Source: Chaetomium olivaceum
Taxonomy: Eukaryota; Ascomycota; Sordariomycetes; Sordariales; Chaetomiaceae
Assembly (NCBI GenBank): GCA_039881045.1
Contig: JAYWVB010000105.1
Span: 1 to 29,667, forward strand
DNA length: 29,667 nucleotides
Direction of reading: 5' to 3'
Under the pieces are notes generated by a model that saw only the letters and a program-made list of their open reading frames with translations, made no database searches and had not been told where the DNA came from. The translations under genes were made by a program, and so were the position numbers. This document shows positions 1-10,234 of the stretch, one piece after another (positions within the stretch are counted from its first letter, which is position 1; every line of letters starts with the position of its first letter).

Positions 1-539
1 TGTGGTGCCGGGCCCATCGGCCTGATCACACCATGCTCTGCGCCAAGGCCGCGGGGGCGTGCCCGCTGGTCATCACCGACATCGACGAGGGCCGGCTGCG
101 GTTCGCCAAGGAGATCTGCCCGGAGGTGATCACGCACAAGGTGGAGCGGATGTCGGCCGAGGACTCGGCGCGGGCGGTGGTGGCGAGTTTCGGGGGCATC
201 GAGCCCGCGGTGGCGCTCGAGTGCACCGGGGTGGAGAGCAGCATCGCGGCCGCCATCTGGGCGGTCAAGTTCGGCGGCAAGGTCTTTGTCATTGGCGTCG
301 GCAAGAACGAGATCCAGATCCCCTTCATGCGCGCCAGCGTCCGCGAGGTCGACCTGCAGTTCCAGTACCGCTACAGCAACACCTGGCCGCGCGCCATCCG
401 CCTTGTTCAGAACGGCGTCATCGACCTGACTCGGCTGGTCACCCACCGCTTCGGCCTCGAGGACGCCCTCAAGGCTTTTGATGCGGCGTCAGATCCCAAG
501 ACCGGCGCTATCAAGGTGATGATTCAGAGCTTGGATTGA
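1..539 (+). CDS. lad1: L-arabinitol 4-dehydrogenase, C-terminal part (5' truncated, apparent frameshift)
   Basis: This is an NAD-dependent medium-chain dehydrogenase/reductase that oxidises L-arabinitol to L-xylulose in fungal pentose catabolism, in the cytosol. The visible part holds the Rossmann half: CGAGPIGLIT (bases 1-30), then MLCAKAAGACPLVITDIDEG from base 33. The acidic DID after the second strand fits NAD rather than NADP preference, as known for Neurospora LAD. The C-terminus TGAIKVMIQSLD closely matches remembered LAD proteins; xylitol or sorbitol dehydrogenase is a less likely relative. The N-terminal zinc-binding half lies outside the window. CGAGPIGLIT reads in frame 1, but everything from ATG 33 to the TGA at 537-539 reads in frame 3, so two bases (an extra AC in ATCACACC) interrupt the frame. 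ATG 33 is not a real start, because homology continues upstream of it. An assembly error or a real lesion is possible. Confidence 0.9.
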   Translation, partial: WCRAHRPDHTMLCAKAAGACPLVITDIDEGRLRFAKEICPEVITHKVERMSAEDSARAVVASFGGIEPAVALECTGVESSIAAAIWAVKFGGKVFVIGVGKNEIQIPFMRASVREVDLQFQYRYSNTWPRAIRLVQNGVIDLTRLVTHRFGLEDALKAFDAASDPKTGAIKVMIQSLD

Positions 540-1906
540 GAAATTAGAGTTATTCGTTTGTCTTGGTTTTTGTCCTTTTTTGGTGTTTCTTTTTTCTTTT
601 TCCTGTTGTTGTCTTTTTGTTACCCCCAATCTTCAGTTTACTTGCATTTCGAGACCGGCGCATAGAGAGCTAGCGTGTGTAAAGTGAAATTTGAACCGAG
701 CTCGGCGGCACTGTTAGATAGGAATCCGAGTCAGTTGAACCCGCCATTCACGAGACGCTTTTGGGTTGATGAAGGCTTACCTTGCCTCGGCATCGATGAG
801 TTTGTGAGGTGTCGAGCTTGGCAGGGATTGACCTGTGAAGGTGTTCAAAACCCCCTGTCGGTTCACCACGGGTCCACCCACAGCAGGCGTGGAACAGGCC
901 GAAAATGGCAAGTGGGCCGCTTTTTTTCCACCAACTCCAGTACATTTCAGCTCCAAGGTTGACAACCAGAAACAACCATCACTTCATCCAAAACGGGCTT
1001 GACCGAGTATTTCTTAGCATTTTTTATTTATTCCATCTGCCCGATACTACGCAGTATTCCCGTTACCCATTCGGCGGAATGGCAATTTGCAAATACCGAT
1101 TTTAAACAACAATTGATTCGGGCTCGACATGCACCAGGTTGTGTTTTTCCTGGCTCGTTGACTTGCTCGATCCTGTCGGGATGCCGAGTTGGAGTTGGAC
1201 CAGCCGGTCGGAGAAACAAGTCGTGTCGTAAAGATACGTTTCCAATGCGGAACTGCTCGTGTGGGACGGGTGCAGTTCGTGTCTGAAAAGCCCCCAATCA
1301 GCTCCATGTTCTCTATGCGGGATACAGTCTGCACGGAAGGAAATGGTGAGGCTCACAACAGCCCAATTGGGGCCTTTCCCAATGCTTTTCCATCAAGAAT
1401 GGCGTTTGTTGAAGACATACTCACACTGAGACGAGACGCTTGAGAAAAGTTAAGGCAGCTGGGTAAGTAGGCTTATTTTGAGTGTCATATTGTAGCCGGA
1501 GAGAGAAGTCATGCTAATTACGAGCTTATATATTCTAGCCACTTTGTGTGTTCACATCAAGACGATTATGGCTCCTTGGCCGCAAGTTCATGGGGTTGTG
1601 AGATCAAATCCATCTTAGAGTTGTCCCCAGCGTCATGGAAATCACCATCAGCTCAGCTCGCGTCAAGGCTTCGTGGAACTTCCCACGAACCAATAAGGGA
1701 GGTGGCTGTCCGCCAGGGGAAGGATGCGAGAAACGCCTCGCCAATCAACGATTCAACCTTTCAACTCTCTTCAGCCCCCGCCTAGGGTGATCCAGGGGCT
1801 CGCCGCAGGCACCAAATTCCAAAAGCCGAGCCTTGTCACCGTCGTCGAAACACAAGCCGCCTTTGTTCTCGCACCTTAACCGCCTGATTCGGTGAATTAT
1901 AGACGG
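540..1906. other. Intergenic region between lad1 and the zinc-finger gene
   Basis: No protein-like frame was recognised on either strand; open frames are under 100 residues and without motifs. The first 100 bases (about 557-632) are strongly T-rich and probably the lad1 3' untranslated region. The last few hundred bases are the likely promoter and leader of the zinc-finger gene. Confidence 0.6.
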
Positions 1907-1933
1907 ATGGATTTGGCGCAACTGTCAATGTGA
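1907..1933 (+). promoter_or_regulatory. Possible uORF (8 codons) ahead of the zinc-finger gene
   Basis: ATG at 1907 opens a frame reading MDLAQLSM and stopping at TGA 1931-1933; its last sense codon, ATG 1928, sits directly against the stop, a start-stop arrangement. The main ATG is at 1951, 17 bases beyond the stop. If transcription starts upstream of 1907, this would lower initiation at the main start. The transcription start cannot be seen. Confidence 0.4.
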
Positions 1934-1950
1934 GCCTCGGAATCAAGGTC

Positions 1951-4554
1951 ATGCACGACTTCCACGGTAGCGGCTGGATTTTCGGAGGGGAGGACGACAT
2001 TATCACCACCTGGCTACGTCCCTCAAGAGTACCGAAACGGGCAGATCCGGGGCAAAAGCTGCAATCCCGCGCTCTTCAACCCCATCATGCGCTTTCAGTC
2101 AAATCCGACGGGATTCTCTGGCCCGAGACGCTGGACGGCACCGAGTCTCTCCCCACTTTGGCCACAAGCACAACCTGCGGCTCTTGTCGGGAATCCATCC
2201 CGGGCGACGTACCCACAGTCAAACCGGAACCGGTAACGAGTGCAGAACGACTAGCGCTTAACAGTTTGTGCATAGACGATTCCATCTCGGGGCCGGACGT
2301 GGAGCGGATCTTGAACGACCTAGAGCCACTTGATCTAGACGACCTTCTCATATCCATGGACAAACTCGTCAATGAGTTCCCCGCTCTCGCTCTGCACATG
2401 GAAAAGGGTTCCGGTAGAGTCCCAGCATTCTATCCACAGGATGAAGTCCCAGACACGAACCCAAAGGTGCTTCCTTGGCTTGCGTCTGTTGACGGGCCGG
2501 AAAAGGCGCGTTCTTTTCCTGAGGACGATTTCAGCGACCTTTTCGATTACCAAGGATATAACGGGGCGGTGCATTCTGAAAAGGCCAACTCGGGGCAAGA
2601 TCATATCACAAAAGTGACCCAAGGTCTTGGATATCTACAACTTACTGAGTTCGGCAAAGCCGACACCTCAGCCTGTTGCTCAACGACAAGTGAGCCTGAC
2701 GGGATCGAAAACCAGAGCAGCCTCCTGCGCGCCACGGACTATCTCAACGAGGACAATATAGCCAGTATCGGCTCATATGCCCTAGAGAGGCTATTTGGGC
2801 CCGGAATTGAAGATTCCCTTCGTCGGCCGCAGCTTGAGGAAGTGGTCGAGAATTTTATTGACGAGTTGGTTGCCCTCAAACTCGGGGCAGAGAGCACTAG
2901 TCTGCAGCTCACCTCTCTATCTGGCGGCACGGACCCCCAGAGCGCTGGGTCCTTTGGATCGAGCTCTGGGGGGTCGTCCTTGAAAAGGAAAGCCAGCGGC
3001 GGCGGCGGTGGCTCACGATCCCGACGCCCGAGAAAGGATGACGACGATGGGGACGACGGGGACGACGGAGACGCCGGTCGCCGTAACGGCGGTGGAGACG
3101 GACCGTCTGGGAACAGTAGACCAGCGGATGCCGGGAAGAGTCGCCCGTTAGAGTTTATGTGCCCCTATCGGCTGAAAGACCCGATCCGATTCAACGTCAG
3201 GGAATGGTATGATTGTGCCACCAAGGTTTACATCTGCGAAGAGCCGGGATCAAAAAGAAATGAGCTCAATGAGCTTCGGTATGTCTTCTCCTATCGGTCT
3301 ATCCCTGGTCAACGTTGTCAACACACAGTCAATATCTGACAAGGCTTCTTAGGCGACACATCAAGCAACGGCATTCTGGCCCCGGGATCTTGTCACAGCC
3401 ATACTGCTCGGCATGCAAGGAAGAGTTTCCGAGCCCGACTCTTCTTGATGAACATGCCAGACGAAGGGCATGTGCTTATAGAGAACTTCCGTTCAGTAAC
3501 GATCCACTCGACGGGCTAAGCCCGGAAGCCGAACGGACGTTGAGGAGCAAGCAGGGCCGCCAAGGGGATAGCGCTATTTGCCAATACCGACAGATCTGCC
3601 GAATTGCACTGGGTGATGCGTCCGAGGTCCCTAGTCCTGGTAAACTACTACGGCGACGGTGCGAAAATAATGAACCGAGCTGACCTGGGTCTTACGTTAG
3701 GGTACCTCCCCGTCATCGAACATTTCGAATTACACGACTGGCATCTGAAGAGTTTGCCCCAGCTGCGGGGCGCCTTTCTTCGCAAGCTTCCTTCCCAACT
3801 CGAATCTATCGTCGAATCCCTATTGGAGACAATCCAGATACATACCGTCGACGTGCTAGGCCAGTGCAACAACCGCGCTCTCAGGGGAGCAGGGCCTCAC
3901 AAGCGACGGAAAGCCGGTACAAAGAAAACCGCAGATGCCAGTCATGTTCCCGACGGGCAGGATGCGGTAACTGCGGTGATACGACCCTCAAGATCTACTG
4001 AGCAAAGGCAAGTTGCGCCTAGGCCGGCGACGCACCAAGAAAGCAATCTTGCCGGGAATATACCGACCCCGGAACGGTCTGCTTCAGGATCCGGTCGATT
4101 GTCAACCGACTACATTTCCTTCGTCGACTTGCCGCCGTCGCTCTCGCTGTCGGATACGGCGCCAAGTGATACCCAGCAGCTAGCATTGCATGCCGGAGCA
4201 AACCCACCCCCAGCACTCGGTGACATTATGCCATATCCAAGTATATCGGAATCCGGGCCTCCATTACTTGTATCGAACCCTCATCTCGATTTTTTCACTT
4301 CGACGTGCCCGAACTTGACGGCAACGTCCAACATGTGGTCGGATGAAGACACAGACACTAGCTGCCGCACTGATGACGCATTCGCCGAATTTGATGCTCT
4401 TTTAGCAGCTAATGGAATGCCCCAATATCCTGTCCCGGATGTTGTGAAGGAACCAGTTGATCACCCACCGATGATGTTCGAGACGGGCTCTGAATATATG
4501 CTAGGGGAGACAAGCTTGGAGAGGTTGATACCCTTGGAGCACGGCGAATATTAG
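1951..4554 (+). CDS. C2H2-like zinc-finger protein, putative transcription regulator (3 exons, 822 aa)
   Basis: Exons 1951-3278, 3353-3639 and 3701-4554 join in frame (2469 nt). Intron 1 (74 nt) has GTATGT, CTGAC and TTCTTAG; intron 2 (61 nt) has GTAAAC, GCTGAC and CGTTAG. The start is the first ATG of the frame. Residues 1-340 are acidic and unfamiliar. About 344-395 is a basic and Gly/Asp-rich linker with KRKAS and RSRRPRK, possible nuclear signals. The metal-binding part follows: C404PY, W419-C422 and C429, then RRHIKQRH with H445 and H450 across intron 1, then a clearer finger C461SAC464-x12-H477-x5-C483. The layout CPY...H..RRH...C..C...F...H...C followed by a VPSP motif is typical of a large, poorly characterised filamentous-fungal family. 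DNA or protein binding in the nucleus is inferred. The C-terminal 300 residues look disordered (Ser/Pro/acidic). The target is unknown. Confidence 0.83.
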
Positions 4555-5289
4555 TGGGTAGGTGACCATAACCCCCCAGGTTTAACTATATGTACCTAGT
4601 AATAGTGTGGGTTGAATATAGACAGTCCGCTCACTGCCAGTTGTGTAAATCATTGGCCTCTGTACTATGCAAGTCGTGATGTATTCTGACAAGTTGTGTG
4701 CTAGTGATAGGGTTAGGGTTTGGTGTTAGCCTTCAGTTGACTGAAGTTTTCGGATATAAGGTAGGTAGAGCATAACGGCTTGGGCTCATGCGTTTCTTTC
4801 CTATAGCACCTCGACATAACCATAATTAGGTGAGAACTTCAGTGATGTCGGTGTCTCCATCAGGGTACCCTCTAAGCCGTAGTGAAAGACCTTCCGGCGG
4901 CTGGAAGGAGCTATTTTAGGGCAGCGCAGCTCCGTCTGAGCTTGAGTTCAAGGTCCACAGCTTCCAATTAGGCCTTTTGATTGGCCGCCTTCTTGCCGAG
5001 AAATCTGGCAAGCAGCCAACGCCTTTCGGATCTTGAGCTGTCCAATTTTTCTCGATCTCCGGCTCATCCCGTCCCCCGTCCAACGTGCGCGATATCGTTC
5101 TTTTCGCCGAACCCAGCTCCCACCCACGGCCGCCATCCGCGAATTACTCTTCGGCTGCGCCCAATCCTCCACTCTCCGCTCCGACCGCCGGAATTTACAT
5201 CTGCGACCGACCGCCGAATCAGCACGACCTTTCCCCTCACCTAGAAAGCCCGACCCCAAAAGCTTCAAAACCCAACACACACACACAAA
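4555..5289. other. Intergenic region and promoter of the subunit g gene
   Basis: No gene was recognised. The first 300 bases are AT-richer and hold a telomere-like stretch at 4708-4721. From about 5040 the plus strand is pyrimidine-rich with many CCGCC/CCCACC blocks, lacks ATG up to the start codon, and ends in a CA repeat (5274-5286) directly ahead of it, as expected of a leader. Confidence 0.55.
4708..4721 (+). repeat. Short interstitial telomere-like repeat
   Basis: TAGGGTTAGGGTTT contains just over two TTAGGG units, the telomere repeat of filamentous ascomycetes. It is too short to be a telomere remnant; a telobox-type factor site or chance are both possible. Confidence 0.4.
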
Positions 5290-6447
5290 ATGTCCTTCGC
5301 CCTGGTCATGAGGCGATCGGGCCTCACCGTGGGCCGCACCATGGCTCGTTTCGAGTCATCGACCGCCAACACAACAACACAAAAGGCCGCCGAGGCCGCC
5401 AAGCAGACCGCCTCGCAGACCGCGGGGACCGCCTCCGGGGCCGCCTCCAAGGCCGCTTCCTCGGCCGCCTCCGCAGCCTCCAAGGCGACCGAGGGCCTGT
5501 CGCGCGTTGCTTCCACCGCCGGTCCGGCCATCGCCAACGCCGCCAAGGGTGTGTCGGGTGCGCTGGGCCGCGTCGGCGGCCGGACGGGGCGTCTGGTGGC
5601 CTTTGTCGAGAGTAAGGACTCACCTCACCCACCCCCAACACCACATATCACACACCACAGAGGAGGAACACGACACATCACACGACCCAACACACACACT
5701 GGGTCCCCCCTCCTACCGTTGCCCGTCGTCCATTTGCTGCGCGCCGTGGGGGGTTTTCGTTGTTGGTGCCCAGGCGGGCGCTACTTTTGCGAATGACGGC
5801 GTGACAGCGCGGGAGGGGGGGGGACCGGGAACGTGCTGGAACAAGTGGTGGTGGTGGTGGTGGTGGTGGTGGATTTGTTTTCGATTTCGTGGTTCCAATG
5901 GCTAACCGTTGCTCTTTCTTGCCACTCGCGCACAGGCCAGACTCCCCTCGTCGTCTACTACTCCAAGGTCGGCCTTGAGATGGCCAAGCTCGTCGTCAAG
6001 GGCCAGAACATGTCCCCGCCGTAAGCTTCCCCCACTCCTCACCCCGCTTCTCTTCTCTGTCACATCCGAAGGAGTGCAGCTCGAGGCTGCGCGGTCTGGT
6101 CTATCAGTCCGTCTGCCTGACTGTCTGTTTGTTTGTTTTGGTGGCCAGGTATCTTGTCCAGAGCGTTCGTTGCTGACGTGTTGTTTCTCTGCGCTCTCCA
6201 CAGTTCCGTTTCGACTTTCCAGACGTACTTCCAAAACCTATGGAAGCAGCTCCAGAACCCCGGCACCTTCTTCTCTAGCCTCGCCCAGTCGGTCAACCCC
6301 CAGCAGGCCCGCAACATCTCTAGGACACAAGTGGCCGCCGGCGGCGTGCTGCTGGCCGAGTGCCTCGGCTTCTTCACCGTCGGCGAGATGATCGGCAGGT
6401 TCAAGTTGATTGGCTACCACGGCGAGAACCCCGCCGCTCACCACTGA
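5290..6447 (+). CDS. atp20: Mitochondrial ATP synthase subunit g (3 exons, 216 aa)
   Basis: Subunit g of the F1Fo-ATP synthase membrane sector supports dimerisation of the complex and cristae shape in the inner membrane. Exons 5290-5611, 5936-6020 and 6204-6447 join in frame (651 nt). Intron 1 (324 nt) has GTAAGG, GCTAAC and GCACAG; intron 2 (183 nt) has GTAAGC, GCTGAC and CCACAG. Residues 1-21 carry R8, R9, R16 and R20 and no acidic residue, a mitochondrial presequence. Residues about 30-68 are Ala/Ser/Thr/Lys-rich, probably a long helix. The core begins near residue 70 (GLSRVAS, GGRTGRLVAFVE, TPLVVYYSKVGLE). The C-terminal membrane segment, about 178-198, ends in GFFTVGEMIGR, the family hallmark. 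ATG 5290 follows a CA-rich leader and gives a full presequence. The protein is longer than yeast Atp20 (115 aa), mainly from the N-terminal expansion. Confidence 0.93.
5845..5872 (+). repeat. (GTG)9 microsatellite inside atp20 intron 1
   Basis: Nine uninterrupted GTG units lie in intron 1, 60 bases upstream of the acceptor and upstream of the GCTAAC branch site. Being intronic, length changes would not alter the protein. Confidence 0.95.
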
Positions 6448-6451
6448 GCTG

Positions 6452-6470
6452 GCTAGCTAGCTAGCTAGCT
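6452..6470 (+). repeat. (GCTA)n microsatellite
   Basis: Almost five GCTA units begin four bases after the atp20 stop codon, inside the expected 3' untranslated region. AGCT and CTAG are self-complementary, so the tract can fold on itself. Confidence 0.9.
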
Positions 6471-7749
6471 TGGCTGGTGTCTGATGGGGATGGGGATGGG
6501 GATGGAGAGAGTGGTAGGGGGGTGGTGTTGGATTAGAGCCGCGCTTTGCCCCCACGCGTCTATGCCTTGGCCACCGCCGTCTCTACTCGGTCGCCGGCAA
6601 GTCGGGGAGGCGCAAGGGGGATAAGGGAGGAAAGAGGAGGATTCTATGTTGTCGTTTTTGCCTTACGAAAGGAATAGACTTGGTGGCGTATCGGGGGAGT
6701 GCCGCTGATGCTAGATGCGCGGGCACATTCGGGTACTATTACGTCTCGCGCCGCAACCGGGGAGAGCCGCCTGGTCGCGCGCCTGGACCGACTCATCCAG
6801 ACCACGGGAACCTCCCGATGGGTAAGGGTTTCACCACCCTTCACCTGGCCAAGGTGAAGGGTGGAGTGTGGGGGCTGTCTCATACGGAAGGGTGAGGAGG
6901 AGGAGGGTGAAGCCAAAAAAGGGGCTGAAAGGTACCTCACCCCCCAACCCCCCCTTCCCTTCCATTTTCCCACCTCCCTTGTATGTACACCTAATTTTTT
7001 CCCTCCTGTCTGCGGCAGCCGAGGGGGGAAAGCCTTGCGCCTTTTTCATTTGTTCGTCCTGTACCACCAAAGTCTATTGCATCAAGCCAATCAAAACCAA
7101 ATTACCCGATCCCTTCCCCCTCCGCCCCCGTTTCTTGCCAATCATGACGGCCGTCACATTCCCAGCGCCAGTGGGTGGCCCTCTTTTCTTTGTGAGACAT
7201 CGCCAGCCTCTAACCATCTAGCCTCATCTGCCTTTCTCGGACAGCACAGCACAGCACATCACAGTCAGAGAATTGATCTTGGGATACCCTTGCCGGGCGT
7301 GGCCTGCTGGTTCAAAACACGCCTGCTATTCTGGCAACTTGCCCCCCCCTCCCCTCCCCGAACCAACCGGGTGAAATGAGTGGTTTCGAGCCAGCCTTGG
7401 TCCGGAACTCCGGGCGGCATGTCAGCAGTTGCCTACTGTCATGTCATGCAGGAGACAGGAGACCAGGGGGCTCGGTTGCCAGTGTGACTAGTCTGTGTGT
7501 GTGTGTGTGTGTATTTAGTGTGTGTGGATTGTGGCTTTTCTGTGCTGCGAGCAGCAGCACCTCCCTCCCGGTCGGGAGAGAGATAGATCGATGGCAGGAC
7601 GCGACCTAGTCTGGCTTTTGGGCGGGGGGGATGAGTTGGGTGTGTGTGGGTTGTTTGTTTGTTGGTTGTGGGTGCCGGTAGATTTGGGAAGACGGTAAAG
7701 ACGGGCGGCTGTCCCGGGTAGCTTTACCGGTGGGTGTTTGTTTGGTTAG

Positions 7750-7767
7750 TTTTTTTTTTTTTTTTTT
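7750..7767 (+). repeat. Poly-T tract (18 bases)
   Basis: Eighteen consecutive T on the plus strand, with no target-site duplication or retroposed-tail context seen around it. Confidence 0.9.
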
Positions 7768-8500
7768 CCCGTCTGCCGTCTGCCCTGCTGGCTGGCTGGT
7801 GGATGAATTGAGAGATATAGAGAGAGACAAGAGAGAAACGCCGTCAAGTGACATACCCCCCTCCATCTTCCCTTTTCCTTTTCCTTCCCCTTCCTCTTTT
7901 CCCGCATGCACCACGGTGCGCGTGGGCTTTGGCCACTCTCAAAGCCATCCCTTCGTCTCCTTGCGCTGCTGCATGGTTGTGTGGTTGTGTTCTGCCCGCT
8001 AGCCAGCTGTCCCGAACCCTTCCACCCCCCCCCTTTTCCCTTTTTTTTCCCCATCCCTCTCCCCATATCGATCAAGGTCGTATTCTAAAGTTGGAGATGC
8101 AGATGCAGTTGGACCGACCTTGCAGATCTCGCTTTACCCTTTTCGGTCAGCCCGCGTCACAGACCGACCTCTTCTTTCGTTCTGCTGCTGCTGGCGCGCG
8201 AGGTTGCAGTAGCCGGCCGGCCGCTTCATCAGGTGTCTTGCGTCTGGTGTGCTTTTTCTCTCGGACAGGCCCTATGCCATGCAGCTGTTCCCCCATACCC
8301 TGGCCCCCCAAGTGGTGCGTTGTTACCACGGTGATACCCTACGGGGCGGACGCCCGGTGTCCTCGGGGGTGGTGATGCCGTCGTGCAGGCGTTGGCTCGC
8401 CTCGCTTTTTCTTGAGCTGGTTTGCGTCCAATGGTTCATGTCGTGTCTGACTCGGGGCGTGGAGGCGGGGGATGATCATGGACAGCACAACGCATGGTCA

Positions 8501-10234
8501 GCCCCCTAGAAGATTGACCGGTTCTGCCTTGGCGGAGTCAGCTCGTTGAGGACAAGGTTGGCAGTGGTGTAATTGGGGGAGCTCGAGACGAAAGGGCTAC
8601 CGAAAGCGGCTCGATATACTTCGATGTCTCGGCAGGTAGCATGCCGGCTGCAGCGTTTCCATGACCTCCCATTTGGTAGAGGTATCGTCATCCGTCATTG
8701 TGATGTGTAGACGGACGTCTGGAGGCTGGCTGGTTAGCTTGTGGTTTCAGCTGGTCCACTGCGGGTTCCGCAGCAGTAGCGTCCCATCACCCATGTGTTC
8801 ATCACCTATTCCCTACATATCACCTCTGCCGTCTGCGTCTCCCGTCGATCGACATCAAATTTAGAAAGATCGGTCACATGCCATGTGTTGGAGGGCCAAC
8901 CGTGGAGCCTAGTTCCGGGTTGTCCTGCTCAAGCAGGTCTCTTAACAGGCTCGTTCAAAGCTTCATAAGAAATATCATTGACAGAAGGGAAGTAACCAAA
9001 GGAACCCATTTTGCTAGAGCTGGAAAAGGGGGCGGTGGGGTGGGGCAGTTGAATCAGAACAAGGCTTGGGGAAACAGGTTGAGAAGCGACGACTTTTATT
9101 GACCACCAGAATAGCTGACCTACGGCGAACATCGTGTGGGGGCGCTCGATATCCAGAGCGGCATGTGCCTATACATAATATACAAAGAAAGCGGGGTTGG
9201 GATGAGGAACCAACCGTGTATTCAGGATTCCAGCGGTTGGGTTGCTTCGTGAATGGGGGCGGACGGGTAGACCATCCGGATGCGAGACGGAACTGCGCGA
9301 CCCAAGATCCCCACAGGGACCGCTGACCACCATCAACTCCCACTTCCTCCGCCAACCGAAGCCGCGGCTGGGTTCCTCGCTCTGCCTAGGGGGTTATTAT
9401 GACGAGCAGAAGGTCGGGTAAGCTCAAAGAATTGCAAAGAAAGCCAGGGGCTGGGGTGTTCAAGGGATCTCTATCAATTCGTGGCAATGAGTCTGCCTCG
9501 GTCCCCAACGGATCTCGTCCTGGTAAGAGTGACAGTGCGAGATTGATATGCAAGGTCTCAGCCCGCATCCTGGCACTCGCGGACAGCAGCGGGGTCCCGG
9601 GCAGCTCCAATGCGGCCGATAACACGAGGAGTTCGAGTGGTACTGGGCGAGGTGGATCTCGTCGCCGTTCACGCCACCCTCGCGCTGAACCGAACAAGTC
9701 CCTGGATGTGGTTCCCTGCCTCCGACCCAAATAACGCTGAAAGGGGCCGGAATGGTCGATTTCGGTGTCACCTGAGCGTAACCAGCAGCTTCAGCGGGGC
9801 ATAATATCGGCGGTGGTGGCATAGCCAGTTATCGCCGCAGCTGGTTTCCCAAAGGATGCGGTGCGTATTTTCAGGATCTCAAGTATGATGTGACTTGAGA
9901 TGTGGCTGATCTGGACCTCGAAATTTGTAATTATTGTTCAGGTTCGACGGGGTCGCGGTTTGGAAATGTTCCAAGAGGAAGCACGGGTTATCAGCCGCAG
10001 GGTGGCCTGCCCTGCCGGTTGTGGATAGGCCTCGTCAACAGGCCAGCAAATAGGGAGATTGTAGAAAGGGAAGTCCAATCATTCGCCGGCGAACCAGGCC
10101 TGGCATCATGTCGGGCGCATACAACCGATCCCGCCGGGGACAGTCGGGTTCGAGTCGGCGGCCCGACCATCGGCTTAGGTTCTGTGTGCCGTGATCTCGC
10201 TAGGCCAACCGAGGGCAGCAAGGACGAGCCAGGC
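8501..10234. other. Intergenic region downstream of the methyltransferase gene
   Basis: No confident gene. Open frames of up to 144 residues occur on both strands but match no family I know and lack plausible splice sites. A 26-codon minus-strand frame at 8929-9009 is listed separately as a weak candidate. The final bases next to 10235 would be the methyltransferase 3' untranslated region. Confidence 0.5.
8929..9009 (-). CDS. Candidate small ORF (26 aa), function unknown
   Basis: ATG at 9009 (context GCAAAATGG) opens a frame starting MGSFGYFPSVNDISYEALNE and ending at TGA 8929. Its balanced composition differs from the surrounding low-complexity frames, and CT-rich sequence ending in CCAG lies just upstream on the same strand. 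No family was recognised. It may be chance, or an exon of an unresolved gene. Confidence 0.18.
   Translation of the reverse strand: MGSFGYFPSVNDISYEALNEPVKRPA

Larger units (their letters stand above)
6448..8500. other. Long low-complexity intergenic region downstream of atp20
   Basis: No coding frame was recognised. The stretch is full of simple sequence: GCTA units (6452-6470), GGGGAT units (6485-6504), a GT run (7493-7512), an 18-base T run (7750-7767), and long CT-rich tracts on the plus strand (6940-7140 and 7855-8060). Open frames here encode Pro/Ser or Gly/Lys-rich strings and are compositional. CT-rich blocks of this type often mark fungal promoters or leaders, so an unrecognised transcript is possible. 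Confidence 0.55.

Noticed and set aside
3604..3700. Apparent frameshift between exons 2 and 3 of the zinc-finger gene
   Set aside because: Fully explained by a 61-nt intron (3640-3700) with GTAAAC, GCTGAC and TTAG, which restores the frame.
5323..5650. Arg-rich minus-strand frame opposite atp20 exon 1
   Set aside because: It is the reverse reading of the GC-rich Ala codons of subunit g.
10130..10165. GGTTCGAGTC box-B-like sequence suggesting a tRNA
   Set aside because: The flanking bases do not form a T-arm stem and no matching acceptor or A box lies upstream.
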